This document shows, in pieces, positions 52,458 through 60,117 of a stretch of DNA of 64,000 nucleotides (within the stretch, counting starts at the first letter, position 1; every line of letters starts with the position of its first letter). Made by a program: the position numbers and the translations under genes. The stretch is from JAYQKL01 sp049889415 (GTDB lineage Bacteria; Pseudomonadota; Alphaproteobacteria; RS24). The notes beneath the pieces were generated by a model. The model was not told the origin of the DNA. It saw nothing but the letters and a program-made list of their open reading frames with translations, and searched no databases. The stretch lies in NCBI GenBank assembly GCA_049889415.1, contig JBMHDL010000006.1, positions 124,001 to 188,000 on the forward strand, written 5' to 3'.

Positions 52458-53108
52458 TTAACGGCTTTCCGTCGCCACCAGCGTCCAAATCGGCGACCGG
52501 CTTTTCAATTGCCGCTCAAATGTCCAATAATCCGTTGTCTTTATAATCTGTTCCGGACTGCCCTCCACCACGGCGTCATCAATATTGCGTACAACCGAGC
52601 ACAGCTCGGCCTTGATGATGATGGTGATGCGCGCAACCGTCCCGTCCAGATCAATTTCATGAACCTCCGGCGGTGCAGCGCTGACAATCTGTGTTTCAAG
52701 CCTGTAGCCCTGGGCTTCGCGGTCGTCAATGGCGGCCGCAAACCCTTGATACACTTCTTCGCTGACCAGCTCCTGCAGACGGCTGCGCTCATGACCGGCA
52801 TAAGCGGAAAGAATAATTTCATAAGCCTTGCTCGCTCCGTTCAAAAATTCCGGCAGCTCAAAATTACGGTCAATTTTGCTGATGGCCGCTAAGGCCGCGT
52901 CATGCTCATCTTCATCACGGTTGCTGACAACGCGCAGGTCAGGCCGTGTGGACGCCTCAAGCGGATTGGCCTGAGTCTTCTGAGGCGGGGGCCCTTTTTG
53001 GGTAAACTCATCATGGCTTCCCAATACGCTTTTCAGGCGCCAGAAAACCAAAATGACGACAATCAGCAAAATAAGGTTCAGCGTATTTATAATCGCCTCC
53101 ATTGACAT
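52458..53108 (-). CDS. TimA/Tim44-like membrane-anchored protein
   Basis: About 216 residues. One N-terminal membrane segment (INTLNLILLIVVILVFWRL) is followed by a linker and a Tim44-like C-terminal domain (about 85-216; FLNGASKAYEIILSAYAGHE, WTFERQLKSRSPIWTLVAT). Tim44-like proteins are found in Alphaproteobacteria beside secB/fxsA; function is not settled. ATGs at 53106-53108 and 53100-53102 are the candidate starts. A hairpin lies just upstream. Confidence 0.9.
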   Translation of the reverse strand: MSMEAIINTLNLILLIVVILVFWRLKSVLGSHDEFTQKGPPPQKTQANPLEASTRPDLRVVSNRDEDEHDAALAAISKIDRNFELPEFLNGASKAYEIILSAYAGHERSRLQELVSEEVYQGFAAAIDDREAQGYRLETQIVSAAPPEVHEIDLDGTVARITIIIKAELCSVVRNIDDAVVEGSPEQIIKTTDYWTFERQLKSRSPIWTLVATESR

Positions 53109-53111
53109 TTT

Positions 53112-53128
53112 TGTGGGCCATCCCCACA
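53112..53128. other. Hairpin in the timA leader
   Basis: TGTGGG-CCATC-CCCACA is a perfect six-pair stem with a five-base loop, ending a few bases before the timA start codon (minus strand). It could affect ribosome access. No U-run follows. Confidence 0.4.
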
Positions 53129-53211
53129 TTCAAAAGGAACTTAAATTACTTGGTATGCTTTGACCAGCTTAGCCGGTCGCCTTTTGCCACATTTTAGCGA
53201 AAAACCTAAAA

Positions 53212-53742
53212 ATGTCTTTAGCCCTTTTACTTGTCATTGTTCTTATCCCGCTCATTGAAATCCATCTTTTCATCGAGGTCGGCGGATTGCTGGGCGGCGG
53301 GGTGACGGTTTTGCTGGTTCTGGCAACCGCCTTTATCGGCGTAAACCTAGCGCGCCGTCAAGGACTCAGCCTGCTCTTGAACGCCCGCGCAGATTTGGCG
53401 CGGGGGGAGCCGCCCGTTACCGCGCTCGGCCATGGCGCTATGATCATTTTATCCGGAGCATTGCTGATCACGCCGGGATTCTTTACCGACGGTGTCGGGT
53501 TTTTATTGCTGCTGCCGGCGGTCCGAAGCCTCATCGCAGAGATGGTTTTAGGATCCTTGATACCCATTGATGTGATCACGCGGTTCGGGGGCTTTACCGC
53601 GCCCGGCCCCGCGCCATATTCGGGATTGGATCGCGGTCCTTTTTCCAAAACCGATGACGGCAACATTGTGATCGAAACCGAGTTCGAGGTCCATGAAGCT
53701 GACGGATCGGATGCCGACGGCGTGAAAAAAGAGGGCGCATAG
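53212..53742 (+). CDS. fxsA: FxsA family membrane protein
   Basis: 176 residues. FxsA fold: hydrophobic N-terminus with LIPLIEIHLFIEVGGLLGGG, then LARRQGLSLL, GALLITPGFFTDGVGFLLLL and a polar C-terminus. E. coli FxsA affects phage F exclusion when overproduced; the native role is unknown. Divergent from timA, 84 bases upstream of secB. Confidence 0.92.
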   Translation: MSLALLLVIVLIPLIEIHLFIEVGGLLGGGVTVLLVLATAFIGVNLARRQGLSLLLNARADLARGEPPVTALGHGAMIILSGALLITPGFFTDGVGFLLLLPAVRSLIAEMVLGSLIPIDVITRFGGFTAPGPAPYSGLDRGPFSKTDDGNIVIETEFEVHEADGSDADGVKKEGA

Positions 53743-53744
53743 GG

Positions 53745-53758
53745 GGGGCAAAAGCCCC
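53745..53758 (+). other. GC hairpin just after fxsA
   Basis: GGGGC-AAAA-GCCCC immediately follows the fxsA stop. It lacks a T-run, so it is at best a weak terminator or a 3'-end protecting structure before secB. Confidence 0.3.
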
Positions 53759-53826
53759 GCAAGACGTTCTGGGATTGAGTCCTCCGGCATTTCATGCTAG
53801 GCGGAAATTAACAAAGGGAGACACAT

Positions 53827-54387
53827 ATGAGTAAAGAAAACGGCGAAGCCGAAGCCAAGCCTGAAGCAGAAGGTGCGGGCGCACCGAGCCTGAACATTCT
53901 AGCGCAATATATCAAAGACCTTTCTTTTGAAAACCCGCAGGCACCCAACGCCGCACCGGCGCAGGACGGCGGCCCGGATGTTGACATACGCATCAATGTC
54001 AATGGGCGTCACCTGAAAGATGATGATTATGAGGTATCCCTGCATTTCAAGGTTGAAACAAAGTCCGGCGACACGACCTCTTTCATCGTCGAGCTGCTTT
54101 ATGGTGCCGTCTTTCGGATTCAAAACGTGCCGGAACAGGATTTGCGCCCGGTTCTGTTGATTGAGGCTCCACGGCAGATTTTCCCGTTTGCTCGACGCAT
54201 CCTTGCCGATGTGACGCGCGATGGCGGCTTTCCGCCGCTTTTGCTTGACCCGATCAATTTTGTGGCGCTGTATCAGCAAAATGAGGCGGCCGCCCAACAG
54301 GCAAACACCGACATAGCTCAAGACGCAGCTCAAGACACAGCTCAAAACGGAGCCAACGAGGCGGAAGAGAAAAAACCTGACGCCTAG
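53827..54387 (+). CDS. secB: Protein-export chaperone SecB
   Basis: Keeps preproteins unfolded and hands them to SecA. 186 residues, longer than E. coli SecB. The core matches the family (LNILAQYIKDLSFENP, then VELLYGAVFRI, then PRQIFPFARRILADVTRDGG and FPPLLLDPINF). The C-terminal extension contains an AQDAAQDTAQN repeat. GGGAG precedes the ATG. The stop overlaps the convergent dnaQ stop by four bases. Confidence 0.97.
   Translation: MSKENGEAEAKPEAEGAGAPSLNILAQYIKDLSFENPQAPNAAPAQDGGPDVDIRINVNGRHLKDDDYEVSLHFKVETKSGDTTSFIVELLYGAVFRIQNVPEQDLRPVLLIEAPRQIFPFARRILADVTRDGGFPPLLLDPINFVALYQQNEAAAQQANTDIAQDAAQDTAQNGANEAEEKKPDA
54315..54350. repeat. 12-base tandem repeat at the secB 3' end
   Basis: AGCTCAAGACGC, AGCTCAAGACAC and AGCTCAAAACGG are three consecutive 12-base units encoding an Ala-Gln-Asp-rich tail. 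The frame is kept; the tail lies outside the conserved SecB core. Confidence 0.8.
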
Positions 54388-55100
54388 CTCGAAGGATCCT
54401 CTTCGCCCGACACCAGCCATTTGGCAGGTGCCGGCAGATTTTCCAGGAACGCCATATGCGCCAGGTGGGCATCCGCACTCAGTCGTGACGGCAGCGGGTG
54501 CGGACGTTGTCGCCTGGGACCACGATCGGCGACAACCGTCTCATCGTTTTGCGCGGGCGCATCCTCCGCCTGAAAAACCAATCCGGGCTGACGGCCACCG
54601 ATGAGTTCAAGATAGACTTCCGCAAGAAGCAGACTGTCGAGCAGCGCACCATGATATTCCCGGCCGGTATTGTCTACGCCGAACCTTTGGCACAGTGCAT
54701 CGAGGGAATTGCGCATACCTGGATATTTTTCCCGCGCCATAACCAGCGTGTCGGTCACACGGTCAAAAGACAACGCGGCGTGCCCAGCGCGCTCCAATTC
54801 GAAATTAAGGAATTTCATGTCAAAAGGGGCATTGTGGAAAATCAGCCGCGCATCCCCGATAAACTCCAAAAAAGAAACCGCCTCGTCTTCAAACAGGGGC
54901 TTATCCTTCAAAAACTCATCGGTGATATTGGTGATTTTGAGCGCCCCCTCCGACATTGGGCGCTGCGGATTAAGATAAACCTGAAAATGACGGCCTGTCG
55001 GCGCGTGATTGATCAGCTCTACGCCGCCAATTTCAACCACACGGTCTCCGGTTTCTGGATCCAGCCCGGTGGTTTCCGTATCCATTGCAATTTCGCGCAT
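54384..55100 (-). CDS. dnaQ: DNA polymerase III subunit epsilon (DnaQ)
   Basis: 3'-5' proofreading exonuclease. 238 residues. ExoI with Asp7 and Glu9 in MDTETTG, ExoII in HNAPFDMKFLN, ExoIII-epsilon in YHGALLDSLLLAEVYLEL. The C-terminal tail is Pro/Arg-rich and would contact the alpha subunit. Lies 24 bases downstream of coaE. Confidence 0.97.
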   Translation of the reverse strand: MREIAMDTETTGLDPETGDRVVEIGGVELINHAPTGRHFQVYLNPQRPMSEGALKITNITDEFLKDKPLFEDEAVSFLEFIGDARLIFHNAPFDMKFLNFELERAGHAALSFDRVTDTLVMAREKYPGMRNSLDALCQRFGVDNTGREYHGALLDSLLLAEVYLELIGGRQPGLVFQAEDAPAQNDETVVADRGPRRQRPHPLPSRLSADAHLAHMAFLENLPAPAKWLVSGEEDPSS

Positions 55101-55124
55101 CTGCCACTCCCGGTCAGGTTTGTA

Positions 55125-55727
55125 TCAAGTCTTTTGCTTCCTTGGCTTTATTTTAGCGATGATTTCCTTAATTTGGCGATGCGCATCAGCAACTGACTGT
55201 GAGGTATCCACAACAAAATCAGACAGGGCGCGCTTCTCCACATCCGGCATTTGCTGCGCCAAAATGGCCTCAAATTTATCCTCTGACATACCCGGGCGCG
55301 CCAAAACCCTTTGCCGCTGGATATCAGCAGGCGCAGATACTGTCACCACATAATCAAAATCTTCCCGATTGCCCTTCTCAAACAGCAGGGGAATGTCCAA
55401 AACTACTGCAAAAGCCCCTGCTTGAGCGTTTTCTTCAAGGAATGCTTTGCGCTCAGACACCAAAAGCGGATGAATTAAGCCTTCCAATTGTGCCAGCGCT
55501 TCGGGGTCGCTCAGCACAATTTTTGCCAGGGCCGGGCGGTCCACGGCCCCGTCCTTCATCGCCCCGGGAAACGCCCGGGCTATGGCAACGGCGCCGGGTG
55601 CATCTTTTTCATACAGCCGATGCACGGCAGCATCAGCGTCATAATAAGCCACACCCTCCTTGGCGAACAGTTCCGCCGTAGTTGACTTCCCCATACCAAT
55701 CGAACCGGTCAAACCCACAAGAAGCAT
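55125..55727 (-). CDS. coaE: Dephospho-CoA kinase
   Basis: Last step of coenzyme A synthesis. 200 residues from the ATG at 55725-55727, sharing one base with the aroE stop (TGATG). P-loop GLTGSIGMGKST at 5-16; DADAAVHRLY and LDIPLLFEKG are family motifs. The longer frame to 55796 runs inside aroE and is rejected. Confidence 0.97.
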   Translation of the reverse strand: MLLVGLTGSIGMGKSTTAELFAKEGVAYYDADAAVHRLYEKDAPGAVAIARAFPGAMKDGAVDRPALAKIVLSDPEALAQLEGLIHPLLVSERKAFLEENAQAGAFAVVLDIPLLFEKGNREDFDYVVTVSAPADIQRQRVLARPGMSEDKFEAILAQQMPDVEKRALSDFVVDTSQSVADAHRQIKEIIAKIKPRKQKT

Positions 55728-56578
55728 CAGCCTATTCCCCCCGTCAAATCCGCAACCACCAAATCGCGCAGTGCCTGCGTCACCTTCGGACGGCACCCAA
55801 ACCAGGCCTCAAAGCCTGGCACAGCCTGATGCAGCAACATGCCAAGCCCGTCAACGGACTCAAGGCCCCGGTCGCGGGCAGTCACCAGCAATGGCGTTTG
55901 CAGCGGCGCATAGACGATATCAGCAACAACACCGCCCTCCCCCATATGGGCAAGGCTCATCTCCAGTGACGGTTTCCCGGTCATGCCGAGGCTGGTTGTG
56001 TTCACCAGCAGACCGACCTCCGCACAAGCGGCTTCGCGCGCAACCCACGCCACCTCTTTCAACACCGTGCCGGTTCCCTCCAGAACCGGAGCCAGAGCGT
56101 CAGCTTTTCCGGGGGTGCGGTTGGCAAGGCGAATTTCGGGTACACCACACTCTGCCAAGGCACCGATTATGGCGCGGGCGGCACCACCCGCTCCAAGCAC
56201 CAGCACCGGCATATCATGGCGCCAGCCGCCAGCCTGCTGCCGCAGATTTTCGACAAAGCCAAACCCATCCGTATTGCTGCCAAGAATTTCATTATCGCGG
56301 AAAACCAGCGTATTGACAGCGCCCAGGCGTTCAGCCAAGGGATCCAGCCTGTCGGCAAGCTCAAAGGCCGCCCGTTTATGCGGTGCCGTTACATTGGCGC
56401 CGGCATAGCCCGCATCGACAAGAGTGCGCACATAATCTTGAAAGGCATCCGCTGTAACAGGAAGCTTTTCGTAGCTTCCGTCAACCCGGTGAAGGTCAAG
56501 CCAATGACCATGTATCAATGGGGAGCGCGACTGGGCAACCGGATCACCCAGAATGCCGGCTCTGCGCACGCCGCTCAC
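55727..56578 (-). CDS. aroE: Shikimate dehydrogenase
   Basis: Reduces 3-dehydroshikimate with NADPH. 283 residues. Substrate motif SRSPLIHGHWL, catalytic Lys in NVTAPHKRAAFE, Asp in NTDGFGFV, and the NADP loop LVLGAGGAARAII. Overlaps maf by four bases (ATGA) and coaE by one. Confidence 0.97.
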   Translation of the reverse strand: MSGVRRAGILGDPVAQSRSPLIHGHWLDLHRVDGSYEKLPVTADAFQDYVRTLVDAGYAGANVTAPHKRAAFELADRLDPLAERLGAVNTLVFRDNEILGSNTDGFGFVENLRQQAGGWRHDMPVLVLGAGGAARAIIGALAECGVPEIRLANRTPGKADALAPVLEGTGTVLKEVAWVAREAACAEVGLLVNTTSLGMTGKPSLEMSLAHMGEGGVVADIVYAPLQTPLLVTARDRGLESVDGLGMLLHQAVPGFEAWFGCRPKVTQALRDLVVADLTGGIG

Positions 56579-57174
56579 AACACCGCCCCATATTTACGCA
56601 ATTGCGGCAATAATTGCAGCAGAGGCAGACCAAAAATGGTCAAGTGGTCACCGTCAATTTCCTCGAATAGCTGAATACCGACATCTTCAAGCCTGTAACA
56701 CCCGACACTGCCCAATATGGCGTCACCGGCCGCCTCAAGATAGGCATCGAGAAAAGTATCCGTCATGGATTTGACCTTCAGTCTGGCGGTCACGGTCTGT
56801 GACCACAGGCAATCCCCGTCACGCACCAGCGCCACGCCGCTATGCAGTTCATGCCGCTTGCCGGCAAGAAATTTAAGATTGTCACGCGCCTCGGCCATAT
56901 CAGCCGGCTTGTCAAACAGCCGGTCGCCGCATGCCAATACCTGATCGGCACCAATGACAAGTGCTTCGGGGTATTGCACGCTGACCTTTAGCGCCTTTTG
57001 CTCAGCCAAACACCGCGCCAGAACGTCCGGCTCGACAATTTCAGCCTTCAGAATGTTTTCGTCGACATTTGACGGAACGCTTTCAGCCACCAGCCCTGCA
57101 TCCTGCAGAACCTTTGCGCGGATTGCGCTTTGTGACGCCAATATCAGTGGCACATCGGTTAATTGCAAACTCAT
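56575..57174 (-). CDS. maf: Maf-like nucleoside triphosphate pyrophosphatase
   Basis: 199 residues. Maf/YhdE/YceF family: LASQSAIRAKVLQDAG near the N-terminus, VIGADQVLACGDRLFDKP with the conserved Asp, and HELHSGVALVRDG. It hydrolyses non-canonical or canonical dNTPs/UTP and is linked to septum inhibition. Overlaps ppsR by four bases. Confidence 0.95.
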   Translation of the reverse strand: MSLQLTDVPLILASQSAIRAKVLQDAGLVAESVPSNVDENILKAEIVEPDVLARCLAEQKALKVSVQYPEALVIGADQVLACGDRLFDKPADMAEARDNLKFLAGKRHELHSGVALVRDGDCLWSQTVTARLKVKSMTDTFLDAYLEAAGDAILGSVGCYRLEDVGIQLFEEIDGDHLTIFGLPLLQLLPQLRKYGAVL

Positions 57175-58064
57175 GCCGGCGTTTCCCCCCGCATCCGTTC
57201 CTCTTTGCGGTTTTGCAGAAGGTTCAGTATGGTCGTCGAGGTCTCCTCAATCGACCGGCGCGTGACGTCTATGACTGGCCACCCCATCTTTTTGAAAAAC
57301 CGTCTGGCTTCCTGCAACTCATCCTTGACCTGCTCGGGATTGATGTAATCGGTCTCGGCGTTTTCATTCAAAGACAAGAGTCTGTTTTTACGGATTTGGA
57401 TCAAGCGGTCCGAACTGAGCGCCAAACCGATGACCAGTGGATCTGTAACGGTGAACAGCTCAGGCGGTAAATCAATATTGGGCACATAGGGAACGTTGGC
57501 CGCCCGAACACCGCGATGTGCCAAATACATGCACGTCGGTGTTTTGGACGTGCGGCTTACCCCCACGAGAATTACGTCGGCCTCATTAAGGTCGCCCTGG
57601 CTTTGTCCGTCATCATGGGCCACGGTATAGTTCAGCGCTGCAATGCGCTCAAAATATTCAGCCGTCAACTTATGCTGCAGGCCGGGCTTGCCGCGGATTT
57701 CAACATCCAAATGACTGCCGATGATGTTAACAAAGGGATCCAGAACATTCAGGCACGGCACGTTGAGTTTGGCGCATTCGCGCTCCAATGCTTTCTGCAG
57801 ATCCCCGTCAACCATGGAAAACAACACCGGCCCAGGTGCCGCATGCAGTGTCTCCAGTACGCGGGCCAGCTGTTTTTCTCCCCGTACCAGACCATAGGAG
57901 TGCTCTATGGCCTTGGCGTCCACAAAGCAGGCACAGACCGCCTTGGCGACAGAGTTGATGGTTTCACCCGTACTGTCAGAAACCAGATAGAGGTGAAACT
58001 CTTTAATGTTCTGTTTTTCATCGCCTGTCCTGGCCGAGCGGCTCAAATCTTCATTGCCTGTCAT
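57171..58064 (-). CDS. ppsR: Pyruvate-phosphate-utilising enzyme regulator (DUF299 kinase/pyrophosphorylase)
   Basis: Bifunctional Ser/Thr kinase and pyrophosphorylase that controls PEP synthase or pyruvate phosphate dikinase using ADP. 297 residues. FHLYLVSDSTGETINSVAKA near the start, P-loop-like VGVSRTSKTPTCMYLAHRG (about 167-185), and IDVTRRSIEETS at the end. Whether the target is PpsA or PpdK cannot be told. First gene of the leftward run ppsR-maf-aroE-coaE-dnaQ. A perfect DnaA box begins three bases upstream of its ATG. Confidence 0.95.
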   Translation of the reverse strand: MTGNEDLSRSARTGDEKQNIKEFHLYLVSDSTGETINSVAKAVCACFVDAKAIEHSYGLVRGEKQLARVLETLHAAPGPVLFSMVDGDLQKALERECAKLNVPCLNVLDPFVNIIGSHLDVEIRGKPGLQHKLTAEYFERIAALNYTVAHDDGQSQGDLNEADVILVGVSRTSKTPTCMYLAHRGVRAANVPYVPNIDLPPELFTVTDPLVIGLALSSDRLIQIRKNRLLSLNENAETDYINPEQVKDELQEARRFFKKMGWPVIDVTRRSIEETSTTILNLLQNRKEERMRGETPA

Positions 58065-58067
58065 CTG

Positions 58068-58076
58068 TGTGAATAA
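58068..58076 (-). promoter_or_regulatory. Perfect DnaA box at the ppsR start
   Basis: TTATTCACA on the minus strand, a 9/9 match to TTATNCACA. It lies between an AAGG (58077-58080) and the ppsR ATG, so bound DnaA would cover the ppsR start region. Confidence 0.7.
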
Positions 58077-58162
58077 CCTTAATCATGAGGATAACTGCCT
58101 GAGCTTAGCGCAAGGCGTGATTCCATTCACCTTTTCAAATTTACATGAACACAGTTGTAGTA

Positions 58163-58175
58163 AGTTTAATAAACT
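58163..58175. other. AT-rich palindrome in the origin region
   Basis: AGTTTA-A-TAAACT is a perfect 13-base inverted repeat centred on one base. It could bind a dimeric protein; none can be named. Confidence 0.3.
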
Positions 58176-58187
58176 CCGACAAGGACC

Positions 58188-58246
58188 TGTGGATTATGGT
58201 GATAAGGCTTCATGTCGTTTTATCCCCATTATCATTCTTATCCACT
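58188..58246. promoter_or_regulatory. Cluster of three near-consensus DnaA boxes
   Basis: TAATCCACA (minus, 58188-58196), TTATCCCCA (plus, 58220-58228) and TTATCCACT (plus, 58238-58246), each one mismatch from TTATNCACA, within 59 bases. The two right-hand boxes are on the same strand 18 bases apart. Confidence 0.6.
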
Positions 58247-58300
58247 ATCTGTGTGGTGAACCCCAAACCCTTCATATAGATGCCCAAAAATGCCTGATAC

Positions 58301-58365
58301 TGCATATTAATGATGATATGTGTATAAATACTTCAAATATAAATCATTAGACTTAATATCATTTC
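58301..58365. other. AT-rich block, candidate DNA unwinding element
   Basis: Strongly A/T-rich stretch between the central DnaA-box cluster and the box at 58391. No repeated 13-mers are evident. Its role as the melting site is inferred from position and composition. Confidence 0.45.
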
Positions 58366-58390
58366 GGTGGAAAAAACCCAGCATATCGTT

Positions 58391-58399
58391 TAATCCACA
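58391..58399 (+). promoter_or_regulatory. Near-consensus DnaA box close to hemE
   Basis: TAATCCACA, one mismatch from TTATNCACA, 92 bases before the hemE ATG and on the far side of the AT-rich block. Confidence 0.5.
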
Positions 58400-58490
58400 G
58401 TTATGGGGCGCCCCTACAACAACCACTTCCTTTTATATATTAATAAAAGAAAAGGTTTGGACATATCGAGATCCAATCACACATGAATCC

Positions 58491-59519
58491 ATGAGCCGTT
58501 TATTAGCACTTTTTGAAACTGCAGAGACTGAGTCAACGCTTCAATCCAGCCCGCCGGTCTGGTTTATGCGACAGGCAGGGCGATATCTTCCCGAATATCG
58601 TGCAACGCGGCAACGAGCCGGAAGTTTTCTGGATTTATGCTACTCGCCTGAATTGGCCTGTGAGGTCACATTACAGCCACTTCGACGGTTCGAGTTTGAT
58701 GCCGCTATTTTATTTGCAGATATTCTGTTGTTGCCACAGGCGCTTGGACAGAAATTATGGTTTGTTGAAGGGGAAGGCCCGAGACTAGAACCCGTTTATA
58801 ATGCCGATAGCCTGAATGCCGAGGTGCTTCACGAGCATTTGGCCCCAGTTTACAAAACAGTTTCCTTGTTGAGACAAAACCTTCCTGACCATATACCATT
58901 AATCGGCTTTGCCGGCTCTCCCTGGACGGTGGCTAGCTATATGATCGCGGGCAGAGGCACAGCAGCACAGGAGCCCGCACATGCGTTGATGGAGAGGGAT
59001 GAACCCGCGTTTGCCTCACTTATGGACATGCTTGTTGAAACAACGGCGGCCTATCTCAAACAACAGGTCGCACATGGTGCGCAAGTCCTGCAGCTATTTG
59101 ACAGCTGGGCGTCCAGCCTTGAGGGACGGAAACTTGAGGAGTATTGTTTTGAGCCGAACCGTCGGATTGTGGAGCTTTTGCGTGCACAAGGCGTCACGGT
59201 GCCAATTATTGGGTTTCCACGCGCTATCGGATCAAGGGTCGTAGAGTTTGTTAAGCAGACCCGGGTTGATGCAGTCGGGCTGGATCAGGCTGTTGATTTG
59301 GCATCGGTATGTGATGCGCTACCACAATCTATTGTCACACAGGGGAATTTGGATCCGATGGTACTTGTTGAAGGGGGATTGAGGCTGGATGATGCAGTGG
59401 CGCAGATCCTTGACACGACGCGGTCCCGCAGACACATTTTCAATCTCGGTCACGGGATTGTCCCGCAGACACCGGTTGAACATGTTGCGCGTGTACTGCA
59501 AGCGATTAAGTCTGCATAG
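58491..59519 (+). CDS. hemE: Uroporphyrinogen III decarboxylase
   Basis: Converts uroporphyrinogen III to coproporphyrinogen III in heme synthesis. 342 residues from the ATG at 58491; an open frame upstream to 58320 runs through the origin region and is not conserved. Signature RQAGRYLPEYR (about 26-36), then FADILLLPQALG, AGSPWTVASYMI and FNLGHGIVPQTP. There is no clear ribosome-binding site. Codons are less GC-rich than in the genes left of the origin. hemJ follows by 29 bases. Confidence 0.97.
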   Translation: MSRLLALFETAETESTLQSSPPVWFMRQAGRYLPEYRATRQRAGSFLDLCYSPELACEVTLQPLRRFEFDAAILFADILLLPQALGQKLWFVEGEGPRLEPVYNADSLNAEVLHEHLAPVYKTVSLLRQNLPDHIPLIGFAGSPWTVASYMIAGRGTAAQEPAHALMERDEPAFASLMDMLVETTAAYLKQQVAHGAQVLQLFDSWASSLEGRKLEEYCFEPNRRIVELLRAQGVTVPIIGFPRAIGSRVVEFVKQTRVDAVGLDQAVDLASVCDALPQSIVTQGNLDPMVLVEGGLRLDDAVAQILDTTRSRRHIFNLGHGIVPQTPVEHVARVLQAIKSA

Positions 59520-59548
59520 CGACGCGTTTTTTCAGGGAGAAAATCAAC

Positions 59549-59995
59549 ATGGAATTTTTGTGGTCATACTCAAAATGGATTACCGCTTTTCATGTAATTG
59601 CCGTGATGTTCTGGATGGCCGGCATGTATTACCTGCCGCGTCTATATGTTTATCACGCGGAGGCCTATGAAAAAGGCGACCCCACGGCAACATTTGAGGT
59701 GATGGAGTATAAACTCCTGAAAATCATCATAAATCCAGGGATGATGGCGGCCTGGCTTTTTGGATTGGCTTTGTTGTTGAGACCCGGGTTTTACGCTAAT
59801 GCCGGCCAGTGGATTAACATGAAGATTTTGTGTCTGGTCGTTTTGCTGGTTTACCATATTTTCCTGGCGCGATGGCGGAAACAGTTTTTACTCGGTCACA
59901 GCCCAAAACCAAGCCGGTTTTTCCGTATCATCAATGAAATTCCACCGGTTTTGACCATCATCATTGTCATCATGGTGATTGTGCAGCCTTTCTGA
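59549..59995 (+). CDS. hemJ: Protoporphyrinogen IX oxidase HemJ
   Basis: Membrane protein catalysing the penultimate step of heme synthesis in bacteria lacking HemG/HemY. 148 residues, four hydrophobic segments. The conserved His15 is in AFHVIAVMFWMAGMYYLPRL; the family LKIIINPGMMAAWLFG and MKILCLVVLLVYH blocks follow. It forms a heme pair with hemE. Ribosome-binding site AGGGAG precedes the ATG. Confidence 0.95.
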   Translation: MEFLWSYSKWITAFHVIAVMFWMAGMYYLPRLYVYHAEAYEKGDPTATFEVMEYKLLKIIINPGMMAAWLFGLALLLRPGFYANAGQWINMKILCLVVLLVYHIFLARWRKQFLLGHSPKPSRFFRIINEIPPVLTIIIVIMVIVQPF

Positions 59996-60117
59996 CATTT
60001 CAAAAAACTTGCCAAAAGGTTTATTTGTTGTCATGATGAGTGTTGGATCTACATCCACCCCCCTGATTGCCCGACTTTACGCGCACTTCCCAAAAAATCT
60101 CGCCCAAGAGCTTCCTC

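Larger units (their letters stand above)
58065..58490. other. Probable chromosomal replication origin (oriC)
   Basis: A 426-base gap, the largest in the window, between ppsR and hemE. It holds six DnaA-box-like 9-mers: 58068-58076 (TTATTCACA, perfect), 58086-58094 (TTATCCTCA), 58188-58196 (TAATCCACA), 58220-58228 (TTATCCCCA), 58238-58246 (TTATCCACT) and 58391-58399 (TAATCCACA); each of the last five has one mismatch to TTATNCACA. An AT-rich block at 58301-58365 could be the unwinding element. Two GANTC (CcrM-type) sites occur (58119, 58485), not more than chance. The position beside hemE matches the Caulobacter origin. The promoters of ppsR and hemE must also lie here. Confidence 0.72.

Noticed and set aside
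58065..58490. CtrA boxes and CcrM-site enrichment in the origin region
   Set aside because: No TTAA-N7-TTAA pair was found, and two GANTC sites in 426 bases is about the chance number.
58320..58490. N-terminal extension of hemE into the origin region
   Set aside because: The extra 57 codons from a GTG at 58320 have no similarity to HemE, and conserved sequence begins soon after the ATG at 58491.
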